DNA of 64,000 nt from Zanthoxylum bungeanum (Eukaryota > Streptophyta > Magnoliopsida > Sapindales > Rutaceae), in the NCBI GenBank assembly GCA_019454045.1, contig SKCR01036775.1, positions 186,001 to 250,000 on the forward strand, in the 5' to 3' direction. A program made the translations under genes and the position numbers. Position 1 is the first letter of the stretch; each line of letters opens with the position of its first letter. Positions 23,051 to 34,171 of the stretch are shown here, in pieces. Under the pieces are notes generated by a model, which was not told the origin of the DNA, made no database searches, and saw only the letters and a program-made list of their open reading frames with translations.

Positions 23051-23072
23051 ATGGCAAGGTTATCAGAGCAGG
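23051..23072 (+). other. primer-binding region of copia B1
   Basis: ATGGCAAGGTTATCAGAGCA follows the LTR and holds TTATCAGAGC, a disturbed form of the copia site TGGTATCAGAGC. The B2 copy has TGATATCAAGAGCC at 60064-60077. The few extra bases suggest a small insertion in B1. Confidence 0.6.
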
Positions 23073-25748
23073 GAAAATGAAAATTTTAGGGCTTAAAATT
23101 TGGGTAAATTGTATTCGAGCGTGAATTAATGAAATTGGATGAATTTGTATGCTTAAATATGTTTTAATTGAAGATTGATTGGATCAATTTGTTGAAAAAT
23201 GTTTGGAACAAATTTGCCCAATTATCTTAGCTTGGCCGAAGTTAAGGAGCCCTAAATATCTTGTTGATTTTGATTTTTGATCATTGGATGTGTTGGAAAT
23301 CAATCGAGAATGTGATTTAATGTCGATTGTGGATTTAATTGGATTGAAACCGAATCGGACACAAATTACCCTACAAAGCCGAGAGCATTATAGCATGATT
23401 TGGGTTTGATTTTTGATCAAAATGTGTTGGACACTAATTGATGTAATTGAGCATGATTAATTGTGTAAATTGATGTTTTAGAAATGTTAATTTGGGTGAT
23501 TAATTGTGTTATACACTTTATGTAATTAAATTGGGAATTTGGAATTTGGTAATTTAATTATTTGGGCTATTTTGTGAAATTGGGCTTTTAAGTTGTTATT
23601 GGGCTTATTGGCCTTGGTTGTACTAAGTTGGGTTTAGGCTAAATTGGTTGGATCCAATTAGGCCCAAAACCGCTTCCATAAAGCCCAAATGCGACTAATG
23701 GACCTTTAAAGTTTAATTGGGCCTAATGGGCCTAAATTGATTTCTGGGCTTATGGGGTAACTCCGGATTGGATTTTGGTTATTGGGTTCGACCCGAGTTG
23801 ACCAAAAGTCCACGCCTCAAGAAATTAATATAAAAGCCCATTGGACTTTAATTAAATGACGTTGGACGTTAATCGGATTTTGAGACCCGTAACGATTAAA
23901 TTTGGAATTTAAGTCGTAAAGGTTTATTAATAAAGTGTAATATTTAATTTGGAATTAAATGGCGAATTAGTATTAAATACAAATTGAATTGGATTTAATT
24001 ATGTAGTTTAATTTAATTGAGAATTCGTACTTTGAGTACTTATTCGCAAAACGAGTTTGACTCGCGCAAAATCAAATCGTTGTTTGAACATTGGATGGTC
24101 ACTAATTATCACATTAATTAATTTGATTAGATTGATTGATAACATGCTTGTGTGAATACATGGTTGCGATGCATGAAGAATGTATATCGGATGGATATTA
24201 GATGGGTGTGGCAATTTTAGAAATTGTTGTAATAAATTTGATTTATTAATTGGACCTGCGTGTCCAGCCTTATTACCTCCTTATTCTTTGTATTCTCTTC
24301 TCACTTTCCCCTCAATGTAAATGAGGTTTCTTTAGAAGTGTGGTGTAACGGGTATAAGTAAATACTTGTGCTAGCGGGAGAGATTTGATCTAGGATCATT
24401 GTGTAAAGTATCCATCCATATATCATTATTATTTTATTATACGCGCTTTATTATGTTTTTAGAATGCATGTTTAAGGATGTATGATGATGAGACCTTAAC
24501 AAAGATAATAAATTGGTTGCCAATTTGCACTCGAAAAACCATCGCAAAATATTAAGCGTTTTTCCTTCCATTGAGTGATTCTTACTCAAGATCCAAGACT
24601 GGCATTGGATTGTTGGCCAAAGTCAATGCCTTTGTCCGTCGAGGATGTGTTTGAATCACGAGAGCTTTGTTCCATATTGGTGTCTTGTCCAAGTTGTGGT
24701 TTGTTGGCCAAAGTCAAGACCACTTCTTGTCCATCGACATTGATTATGAAGCTTTCCATGGTCAATGGGTCGCGCTTAACTGGGATCACTAAGTTTGTTG
24801 TGCCAAAGCCAGGGCTTAGTTGATTCAGAGGAAAAAGGTTAGGTAATATATTGGATATATTCGCATATATAAGATATATATTCGGACTTGGATGTTCCCC
24901 TACTGGATCTAGGAATTGGATTGGATCCAAATGATCTTAGAGATCTACCTAGTTAATTATCATACAATTTGTTGGCCAAAGTCAAGATTGTGTGATATTT
25001 AACGGGATCCTAGCCCGCTAGGAAACACGGTTTCCCGAGTACTCGATAGAGGGTTAGAGGCTCGCCAAAAAATAGTGGGAGGCAAGAATTGAATTTGCAA
25101 TATTCGTTTAATTACTTGCCATACGCGCTCATTTAAATATCATTCGTCATATAAATTAAATGTTAGTTGGACTAATATTTAAATGTTGTTTTAATAAATA
25201 GTTGGACTATATTCAAACTATTTATTTATAGTTGATTTTATAATTGGATTATAGTAATCAATATAATTGATTTTAATCTATTAAATTATAGTTGATTAAA
25301 TAGTTGGACTATAATAATCATTATAATAAATAGTACCTAAATCGTTGATTAAATAGTTGGACTATTAGAATCAAGATCTAATTGAAAGATTGACATTTAA
25401 AACATAATCCTAGGGAAAATGTATTTAAATGGTTTAATTTTCAAATTGGGAATAAATTTCAGGATGGTCCTGAAAAAAAATAAGTTACTTTATTTGATAA
25501 AAAACATATTATGCCTAAGCCCGAAGTTAAGCAAATAGTAGAGCATAATCTTTGGAAGATTATGTGATGATAACTTCAGTGCTTAATCCATTAAACTTGT
25601 CGCAGTAGACTCCTTAATTTCTGAATCATAACTAAGGATTAGATCCTTAAGTATGATAAATAAATTGAAGGATCTTCATAGATCTTTATAGATCTTAGAA
25701 GTACTAAATTTCAATAATAAACTCTTGGAGAGTTAATGACTATTCTCA
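23073..25748 (+). other. long leader of copia B1
   Basis: About 2.7 kb between primer site and recognisable gag, matched by 60078-62900 in B2. It contains three copies of TTGTTGGCCAAAGTCAA (24610, 24701, 24969), an antisense ORF (24586-24930), and TGG-loop hairpins at 23859-23869, 25163-25175, 25198-25210, 25239-25253, 25300-25312 and 25352-25366. Palindromes such as ATTTAATT/TGG/AATTAAAT occur near 23942-23960. The beginning of gag may lie in its last part, but I cannot read it. Confidence 0.65.
24586..24930 (-). other. antisense ORF in the B1 leader, also open in B2
   Basis: 114 codons on the minus strand, starting MDPIQFLDPVG, with central FGTTNLVIPVK and LTLANKPQLGQD. B2 has an 81-codon relative at 61645-61890 in the same orientation, with about ten amino-acid differences over some 65 aligned positions. 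I do not recognise the protein. The triplicated GTTGGCCAAAGTC motif lies partly inside it. It may be chance openness in an AT-rich leader; it is listed because both copies remain open. Confidence 0.3.
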
Positions 25749-28700
25749 ATGAGACAAAGTCAAAAGTTTGCAATAAGGCAAGTAGCGCAAGGCGCACTTT
25801 ACTTCGATATTTTAGAAGGCCAAGGCTTGGCCAAAGGCTACTGGAATGTTGAAAAGGGCAAAGGCAAAATCATTATAGTCTTCTGGGAAGAAAAAGGACA
25901 TATCCAAAAATGTCTGCCTAAATTGTGGCAAACGGGATCGCGGAAGCATGACTGCCGTTTGGACAAAGCAGACATGAAGGAATTGAAGACGAGCAAGGCT
26001 CTGACTTCAAATATGTTTGTCATAATTATGTTCATTACTAGTATTAAAATTGGATTTTAGATACTTAGTGTGATACAAAAATATATACTGATGTTCAGAA
26101 TCTACTATAAGCAGGATACTGACTTCAATAAGAGATTTATCTGCGAATCGGAAACGGTACGAAAGTCATTGTTTTAACCGTAGATACCTAAGTTTAGGGT
26201 CTACCCTCTGGGTGTGTACCTAAATTTGGAAATTGTTATAGTGTAACTAGTTTGACTAGATACATTATCTCTATATCAGTGTATAACCCGCTGCGGGTGT
26301 ACCTTTATATTCTAGAACACTAAAGTGTTTTATTTTATAAAGATGATATTGAGATATACATATTAGATGCGAATAACAGTATTTATATTTTGAATATAAA
26401 TAAAAATCTCAAACATATAACATGACAAACAAATAGCTCAACTGATTTGATCAGAATAAACTATGTTGTGGCATTGTTGTCTGGGACACAATAAAACAAG
26501 AATCGTATATCCATACTTTCGAAGAGTGGGTACTAGGACTAATTTGATCATAATCAAATAAAGTCTACGAATCTAGTTTAATTGGGCAAAGTGCCTAAAA
26601 CACTATTTACTTGGTAAAAGTGTAAATGCCACCGATCTGTTAGCCCTAGTGCATAGTGAATCAAGTGGGCCCATATCTAGCTAGGCTAGAGGTGGATATG
26701 AATATTTCGTGACCTTCACGGATGTGGCATCGCGTTATGGTTATATGTTTCCTTTGAAACACAAATCAGAAACTTTTAAAGTTTCGACACGAAATAGACA
26801 GACAGATCGGCTAAAGTATTAAACTGTCACGGTAAGACCGTAATGGAAAATACTTAAGCAATAATTTTCTAATATACTTGAAAGAGTATAGTATTCTTTC
26901 AAATAGGACTTCTCCCGGAACATGTTTATTTGACTGTGTGTCCGAACAGGATAAACTGAATCTTGTTGGACATGATAAGGTTAATCATAAGTCACTCTGA
27001 GCTACCATTTCCTTCAACGGATATGCATAAACAGTGCAGAACTTATTTTTAATAAGGTTCCATAAAATCTGTTTGACAGACTTCATATTAGATATGAACA
27101 AGAAAGAAAGAAACCAGTTTCTCATTCCTGAATATTTGGGTATGCATGGCATATGTTTGGATGATACCAAACTAAAACCCAAATTGGATAAGTGCCAATT
27201 GTAGGATATCCTAGGGATACCATAAGTATAGTACTTATAAATCTCACAAGAGAACAATGTAATTGTTGCTCGCCATGCGGTTTTCCTAAGAGGAATACCT
27301 ATATGCAGTGGTAAGTGGGAGGAAAGTAAAACTCGATGAAAATCGGAGTAATACTATTCCAGGCACCGAATCCTTAATGGAACACATATAGTTCATCAAG
27401 GATGAAACTATACCAGTAATCTTCGAATACACAAGAACCGCGTAAGTCGGAGAGAGTCAGAAAACAACCTAGGGTATGGGTTCTGATCTCACCTCATAAA
27501 GATGTCAATCTTTTGAGGTATACCAACTGACTACGTATGAGGAAGTGATACAAGGTATCGACTCCCTATTATGGAAAAGTGCCATGATATCCGAAATAGA
27601 TTCCATGTAAATCAACAAGTTTGGATACTAGTTGATGTACCGCAAGGCATAGTGCCTACTGGTACTATATAAGTCTTCAAGGAAGACATATATAGATGGC
27701 AACATACCAACGTACTCAGCTAGGCTTGTAGCGGAAAGGTATCGTTATCAACATTGTGTTGATTTCGATTCAACCTTTTACCTGTTGCCATGGTAAATCC
27801 ATTTGGATAATGCTTGCTAAAGCTGCATGTTTCATGTATGAAATATGTCAGCTTAACGGGAAAATCGCTTTCCTGAAAATGAAACCTTTCGGAGGATGTT
27901 TAAAACATCCTGTCGATTTTGTTGTACCAAAACTAGCAAACAGGGTTTGCTGGTTATCCGATCCATGTTTGGATTGAAGCAAGCATTGGGTTCTTGGAAT
28001 TACCGTTTTAATGTAATCATAATAGTTTATGATTTAATTCAAAACGAAATGATTCTTGTGTATATAAGAGGGTTAGTGGGAGCACACTGACAGTGGATGT
28101 CCTATAAAATAATGATAATATGTCATTTCTTGGAAATGATATTCCCATAATATAATCGGTGAAAGCTTGGATTTCGAGAAAATTCTCCGTAGAATTCTTA
28201 GGAGAAACAACCTTTATTCAAGGAATAAAGATCTTCTGGGGAAAGATTTAAAGTTGTTAAAACTCTCCGAGAACTTGTACATTGAAAAATGTACGCGACC
28301 TGGTGTCTCATACGCTTTGAGCATATGGAGTCACAATCAGGCCAATCCAAGTGATAGTCACTGGATTGAAGTTAAGAACATCTGTTAGTATCTTAGAGAA
28401 CTAAGGATGCTGTCTTAATCTGTGGAGATGGAGAACTTGAAGTGACTTGGATCACTGTAGCAAGTTTCTAAACCGATAAAGATGACTATAAGTTGCAAAC
28501 GGTACTATACAGTTTGAATAACGGAACAGTGAGTTGGAAATCTTCCAAGTATGATAATGTTACCGAATAAACAACAAATGCGGGTTATGCTGCTGCTGAT
28601 GCAGCAATAGAAGCCATTTGGGTCGATAATAAATCTAATTAGATTAGATATAATTATGTTAGCAGCTGAGCTAGGCTTGAGCACATGCTAAAGAATTAAT

Positions 28701-28894
28701 GGTCTCATCAACGATCCAGATACATACTTCGATATTCATCTGATTCGTTCGGATCATACATCATGGGGATGTGATGATTGAATAAATCGCATCAGACGAT
28801 AATCATGCAAATCCGCTGACGAAAGCCTTTCCTCAGAAATTTGAGCCAACCGTACATAGTTCATGTGTAGACACTCGAGTGACTAGCTATAGGC
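25749..28894 (+). pseudogene. copia B1 gag-pol remnant
   Basis: Heavily decayed. 25749-26060 holds the end of gag, with a broken zinc knuckle around CLPKLWQTGSRKHDC. Near 26690-26790 integrase reads ARGGYEYFVTF and SRYGYMFPLKHKSETFK. 27756-28090 is reverse transcriptase (YEICQLNGKIAFL, MFGLKQALGSWNYRF). 28167-28388 is the reverse transcriptase/RNase H connection (CTRPGVSYALSIWSHNQANP). 28500-28860 holds RNase H and the pol end. No long open frame remains; stops and frameshifts occur in every domain. No activity is possible. Confidence 0.82.
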
Positions 28895-28895
28895 C

Positions 28896-28906
28896 AAGTG
28901 GGAGAT
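28896..28906 (+). other. polypurine tract of copia B1
   Basis: AAGTGGGAGAT adjoins the 3' LTR start TGTTGGACAA. It is the same tract as in copia A. Confidence 0.88.
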
Positions 28907-30956
28907 TGTTGGACAATTATGACCCATAGCGTCACTATTTTTACAGATCATGGTGTTGTTGTACAAATTAACTATGTGACAAAGGAGATTGCACTCTTAT
29001 CATTTGTGATTAGATCACCTAGATATATAAATGATATGAGGTCCTTATGATTTGTTCCTGGATTGAGAATGATATGAGACAGTATCAATCCACGAAGGAT
29101 AAATCATTAAATATCCCTAATCATAGTATTATCGAGATTGGACATCGATAAATATGTAAAAGACTAGTATTACACTTGTGCGCGTTGTGAGGGCACAAAC
29201 GGCATAGTTCTCATATATTTGGGTATAGGATACTCATGTAAGTGTAATAGGAGGTTGTGTATTACCGATGGTACGGGAAACAGCTTCGCTCTGGATAGAC
29301 CCCCTCTGAATTCCATTGGTAGTATGACTATGTATCTATGGAAGTCCGAAATCAGGGTAGGTGTATTTGGTCTTAACTTGAGACTTGCACCGCTAATACT
29401 TTCGACAATCAATATACTTTGGTTTTGGTCGTCCAGGGCTTTAACCGGTTTCTGTGTACGCCTCTTCTGGGTATATCGAGAATCGTAGTGTGTTGGGTGT
29501 GATGTCGAGACAGAAGTGTCACTCCAATCATATGGAGATGATGATCGCGTAGGGATACAGAACTGGTTCTCTAAAAAGGTTGCAACCGTCGGGATAATAT
29601 GACTTGGTCATGATTATCCGATAATAAAGAGACTAGTTGCTCGTAATCCGATATATGCTTCGTACGGGGCAGACATTGTACCAGCCCCAAGCCTTGCATG
29701 TGATCATCCGGTACTAGATCGAAATACGCAATACTACGTATACTACGCCTGATATAGATCATTTATTCCTGTAAGGATATTTCTGGAGAATTGGGTAGGC
29801 ATGGCGCTTTGCTAGAAGCCAACCTTGTCTTGTAAATCGGTATAAACGTAGTACTAGGTACTTACGTGTTCGGATAGTCCGATGACCGAATTTACTGCCA
29901 ACATATCCAGGGATCTCATGGGTCGCTTCCCAAAGATTCACCGATGACGTATGACTCGCACTTTTAATTAATCTGGGATTAATTAGATGAGAGAGAAAAT
30001 TAATCTGGGATTAATTGCGGAGATATTTTATCGGGATAAAATATCATTTAAAGAGATATAAAGATTAATTTGGAATTAATCGATTAAATTAATATATTCG
30101 ATATATTAAATGAAATTGGATTTCGACGCGGAATTAAAATTAGATTTTAATTCGGGCGAACGAGTTAATTAGAATTAATTTGTTAGTGACGTGAACAGTG
30201 ATTTCGCTAGGCATAATCATTAATTGCGTCGCAATGGAAAATTCATTAATTTGGATTTAGCGAACCCGAGTCTGGGATTGTTTGCGAGCGCGCATTCGCA
30301 TTTCGAATTCGAGTGCGGCACGGAAGTCAAATCAAGCGTCAAATCACTAGTCGCATCAAGCGTCAAATCATTAGTCGATTTGAGTGATGTGACAACTTGT
30401 CACTTGATTTGATTGATTGATGATTGATTGATTGATGTTGGTGGTTGGCTTTAATGGCTTGACTTTTGGAAAGAGAAAATCAATTAATTAATTTTGGAAA
30501 TTGATTTGTGTATTTAATACACAAAATGGGCAACAACCACACACACTCCTCTCTTCCTCACTTCTTTCTTCTTCACGCCCATGGAGGGCATTTTTTCTTC
30601 TTGTTTGGCAGTGAATTACCGAGAGACAAGGAGAAAAATGGGAAGCCAAGTGCGATGATTTTGCGGCAAAATCATCAAGAGCTAGCACTCCGAGAGACAT
30701 GCGAAGGTGATAGGGAAGTCCACCCATGAGCCGGAATCGTTTGACGAAGCTTGGAGCTTGACGAAGAACCTCCAATGGCTGAAAACAGTGGACTGCACAC
30801 AGCCACTGTCGTGACATGTAGTGAGCAGAATTTCAATTTTTGTCCGTTGCTGCGTCGCTCAACCGATCGATGTGAGTATTTTGCAACTCCCTTGATTTGT
30901 ATTCGCACTTGCTTCATGCTTGTTTAATGATCTTGGGACCTTAGCAAACTCCAACA
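28907..30956 (+). repeat. 3' LTR of copia B1
   Basis: 2,050 bases matching 21020-23050 and ending CAAACTCCAACA. The hairpin series lies at 29966-30184. Differences from the 5' LTR in that series are mostly in loops (TGG reduced to GG at the third hairpin, TTTAG to TTAG at the last); one arm base has changed (CGAAAT to TGAAAT). Confidence 0.92.
29966..30184. repeat. triloop hairpin series, B1 3' LTR
   Basis: Same order of arms as at 22079-22299. Changes fall mainly in the loops: one TGG is GG, one TAG has lost a base. One arm end (C to T before GAAAT) is changed. Confidence 0.88.
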
Positions 30957-31537
30957 ACAGAATATCGTGAGTATCAATCCATACCCGACGAATAAGGCGG
31001 AGGTCTGATCTTAAAAGATCATTGACGTGACTGCCATCAAAGTGTGGAGGATATCTCACATATCCACAATGGTATCAAAAGTCAAAGGAACTAATATGTT
31101 ATTCGACTCTTAAGGATTCCTATTGACGTTGGTGTACCATCTATTAGGAATCTTCGAATGATTCATTCAGTATTTATCCAATAAATACCTACGCATCTAT
31201 ATGAGTCTCCCAAGGCTCATGGTCTACTGAGATAAACCATTATAACAATTCTAATATAAAACGTGTATCGGTCTCACGGATTTACTAACCAACCAGGCAT
31301 GTAAACCTTGAACAGGAATAATTTTAAGAATGAATTATATTGTGACAATTCTCAGTGGCAATGGCGGCACTTTTGCAATTATGTCATAACTATTCATACT
31401 AAGGTCATTTTACGCCTTAACCATAAAAAAAGATAATATTGATGAAAATATTAATTTTATTCATGATAAAATAGAAATGTACATTGTATTTACAATAAAT
31501 ACAACAAAAATTCGTGCGTCGAGCACCAACTCTAACA

Positions 31538-31552
31538 TTTTCTCCCACTTGC
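31538..31552 (-). other. polypurine tract of copia F
   Basis: Minus-strand GCAAGTGGGAGAAAA adjoins the LTR start TGTTAGAG at 31537. Confidence 0.8.
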
Positions 31553-33505
31553 TCTAGTGGCAAATTTGATGGTATCTAATACCCATCGCCTCTACATGTC
31601 TATCATATAGTCTCGGAGGTAAGGTCTTCGTAAACGGGTCAGCTATATTGTCCTCTCCAGATATATTTCCTATGGCAATGTCTACTCGAGTGATAATCTC
31701 ACGAATAATGTGATACTTTCGCTCCACATATTTCGAGTTCTGATACGCTCTCAAATCTTTTTCCTATGAAACGACCCCACTATTATCACATAACAACAGG
31801 ATCGAATCCTCGATGCTTGGGATAACTCCCAATTCAGTGATAAATTTTCTAATCCATACAGCCTCATTTGCAGAATTTGATGCCGTAATATATTCTGCCT
31901 CGGTGGTGGAATTAGCTGTTGATCCTTGTTTGAAACACTTCCAACTAACTACAACATTATTAAGAGTGAATACAAAACATGAGGTAGACTTTCTATCATT
32001 AGGATCTGACTGAAAGACAGAATCTGTATATCCTCTTCTCTGTAAATCACCTTCTACATAAATAAGAAACTTATCATTAGTACATTTTAGATACTTTAAG
32101 ATATTTTTAATGGCCATTCAATGGTCGTTACCTAGATTTGACTGATATTTACTAGTAACTATTTACTGCATATCTAATGCCCGATCTCGTACATAGCATG
32201 GCATACATGATGCTTCCTAAGCATGATGCATAAGGTTGATTAGACATTCTAGCCTTATCATTTTCCATTTGAGGACACATCTTCTTCGAAAGATGAATGC
32301 CATGTCGAAAATGTATATTAGCAATTTTACAATGGCTAAAATTGTACCTTTGTAGGATCTTATCTATGTATGAAGATTGGGATAACCAATCAGACTCTTT
32401 TAGCTATCTCTATAGAGTTTTATATCAAGTATATATGAAGCTTCACCCAAGTCTTTCATGGAGAAGTTTTTACAGAGGTATGCTTTAACACCCTGCAACA
32501 TTCCAAGATCATTTCCAATGATTGAGATGTCATCAACGTAAAGCACCAAGAACACTATCACACTCCCATGAACCTTCTTTAAACACAGGGTTCTTCTTCG
32601 TTATTGAGAAAACCAAACAATCATATTACCTTATCAAAACAAAGATTCCAACTCCGTGAAACTTGTTTAACTCTATAAATGGACTTCTTAAGCTTACATA
32701 CCATCCCTGAATTTTGGCTTGAGACAAAACCCTCTGTCTATTCCATATAGATTTATTCATCAAGAAATCCATTAAGAAAAGCCATTTTGACATCCATTTT
32801 CCAAATATCATAATCATGGCAGCAGCGATAGCCAATAAATCCTAATAGACTTTAGCATCACTACTGTTGAAAAGTTATCATCATAGTCCACCACTTGGCC
32901 TTTGAGTATAACCATTAAAAAACCAGTTGGGCTTTGAAGGTTTCAACCTTCCCATCAGTCCCTCACTTTTTGTAAACCCATTTACAACCTAAGGGAACAA
33001 TTCCCTCAGGAAGCGGAACACAACAGTACATACTTGATTCAAATGCATAGAGTCTAATTCAGAATTCATGGCTTCCTGCCATTTAGCGGAATCAATGTCT
33101 AACATTGCTTCTCTGTAGTTATACGGATCAGTCTCCTCAACGAGGAGCACATCGAGACTATTGTCTTATATCTAATACAAGCATTTAGGAGGTCTCGATA
33201 TCCTAGTAGACCTACGTAGAGTGGAATTAAAAGGTTCTGCTTCTGTCTGAACCTGTGATTCCTCTATTGTTCTGTCTTCTATAGGTTGGACTTCATCAAG
33301 CTCAACCCTCCTATGATTACCACCTTCTGACAAAAATTCTTCTTCAAGAAATTTGGCAAAATGAGTAACGAACACATTTTGATGCTCAGGTTCATAGAAT
33401 TGATATCCCTTGGAATTCGAAGGATATCCAACAAACCTTACTTTTCGCCCTCAAGGCCAAAGTTTATCATGTTGCACCACTCTGACGTATGCAGGACATC
33501 CCCAT
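31553..33505 (-). pseudogene. copia F pol remnant: integrase end, reverse transcriptase, RNase H
   Basis: 31554-31754 is the pol end (HIIREIITRVDIAIG, DNIADPFTKTLPP). 31764-32117 is RNase H (GYTDSVFQSDPNDRKSTSCF, TEAEYITASNSANEAVWIRK). 32120-33060 is decayed reverse transcriptase. 33172-33375 holds the linker after integrase with RRSTRISRPPKCLY. 33380-33505 gives the integrase C-terminal GWGCPAYVRVV-like text in frame pieces. Stops and frameshifts are frequent. The element is cut at 33506 by the copia E LTR; gag and the rest of integrase would lie beyond the right end of the window. Confidence 0.85.
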
Positions 33506-34171
33506 TGTTGGGATAAATTCCCTAGAACATCATGTAATGTAAATGGTATTATATTTTAAGAAATAAAATGATGCATTATTCATTTATCAAAGTGTTTGTT
33601 TAATATCGCATATTGTATATTATCATGTTTACCCTAGATTACTCATGTGCCTTCACACTTAGTGTATGAGTGCCATACACAATAGGATTTAAGTTTGAAG
33701 TTAGTAATCTAAAATAGTCCATAGAGAGCAAACAAAACGGGTACTTTATTATGGTTTATCTATAGCTACGGTCCTTTCTATAATTATATGGCGACCTTGA
33801 TCCGAGATCGTCCATATGGAGACATGAGATTTGAGGCACCTTATATGATGTGATCATATAGGACTGGACCCAGATAGAAATGATTTTCTTATAATTTTCG
33901 TTAAATAAAGAAATTCATTTCGATCTACCAGCTGGTCATATATGGATTGATTTAATCCTGAGTGTACTACAAACTCCTGCATGGCAGGCTATGTCCTTTG
34001 ATTTATAAAGGTGAGGTTGGTGTAGCAATCCCGACCAATAACTACGTACTTTGGAGACATGATTTGGTGTGTAGCTGGGGATGTTTTACATAGATATGGA
34101 GTTCACTCCTTCTTGCGAGAAGTAGAGGGGTATCTTTCTTAAGGGTTGATTTGGTACTTGAACGGTTAGAG
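33506..34171 (+). mobile_element. copia E LTR, first part
   Basis: Starts TGTTGGGATAAATTCCCTAG, the same start type as copia A and D, but on the plus strand, inside F pol. Left flank CCCAT (33501-33505) would be the target duplication; its partner is outside the window. It is cut at 34172 by copia A in sequence GGTTAGAG. The second part is 55342-56805. The ORF at 34042-34242 minus crosses the insertion border and is not a gene. Confidence 0.88.

Larger units (their letters stand above)
21020..30956 (+). mobile_element. complete copia element B1
   Basis: Bounded by the 5-bp target duplication ACAGA (21015-21019 and 30957-30961). LTRs are 21020-23050 and 28907-30956, both starting TGTTGGACAATTATGACCC; the right one ends CTCCAACA and the left one CTCCAAAA. 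A copia-type primer site, a 2.7 kb leader, a badly decayed gag-pol and a polypurine tract follow in order. It is inserted in the C/F LTR. The two LTRs differ by scattered substitutions and small indels, so it is not a recent insertion. Confidence 0.93.
19341..31537 (-). mobile_element. copia C/F LTR, split by element B1
   Basis: On the minus strand it starts TGTTAGAGTTGGTGCTCG (31537) and ends CTTACCCCA (19341). Parts are 19341-21019 and 30962-31537, about 2.25 kb once B1 and one target duplication are removed. A GC-richer patch lies at 19540-19730. On its right is a polypurine tract and F pol, so it is F's 3' LTR; on its left is a primer site, so it is also the 5' LTR of a second internal region. 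One LTR thus serves two internal regions. Short ORFs inside are not significant. Confidence 0.82.
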
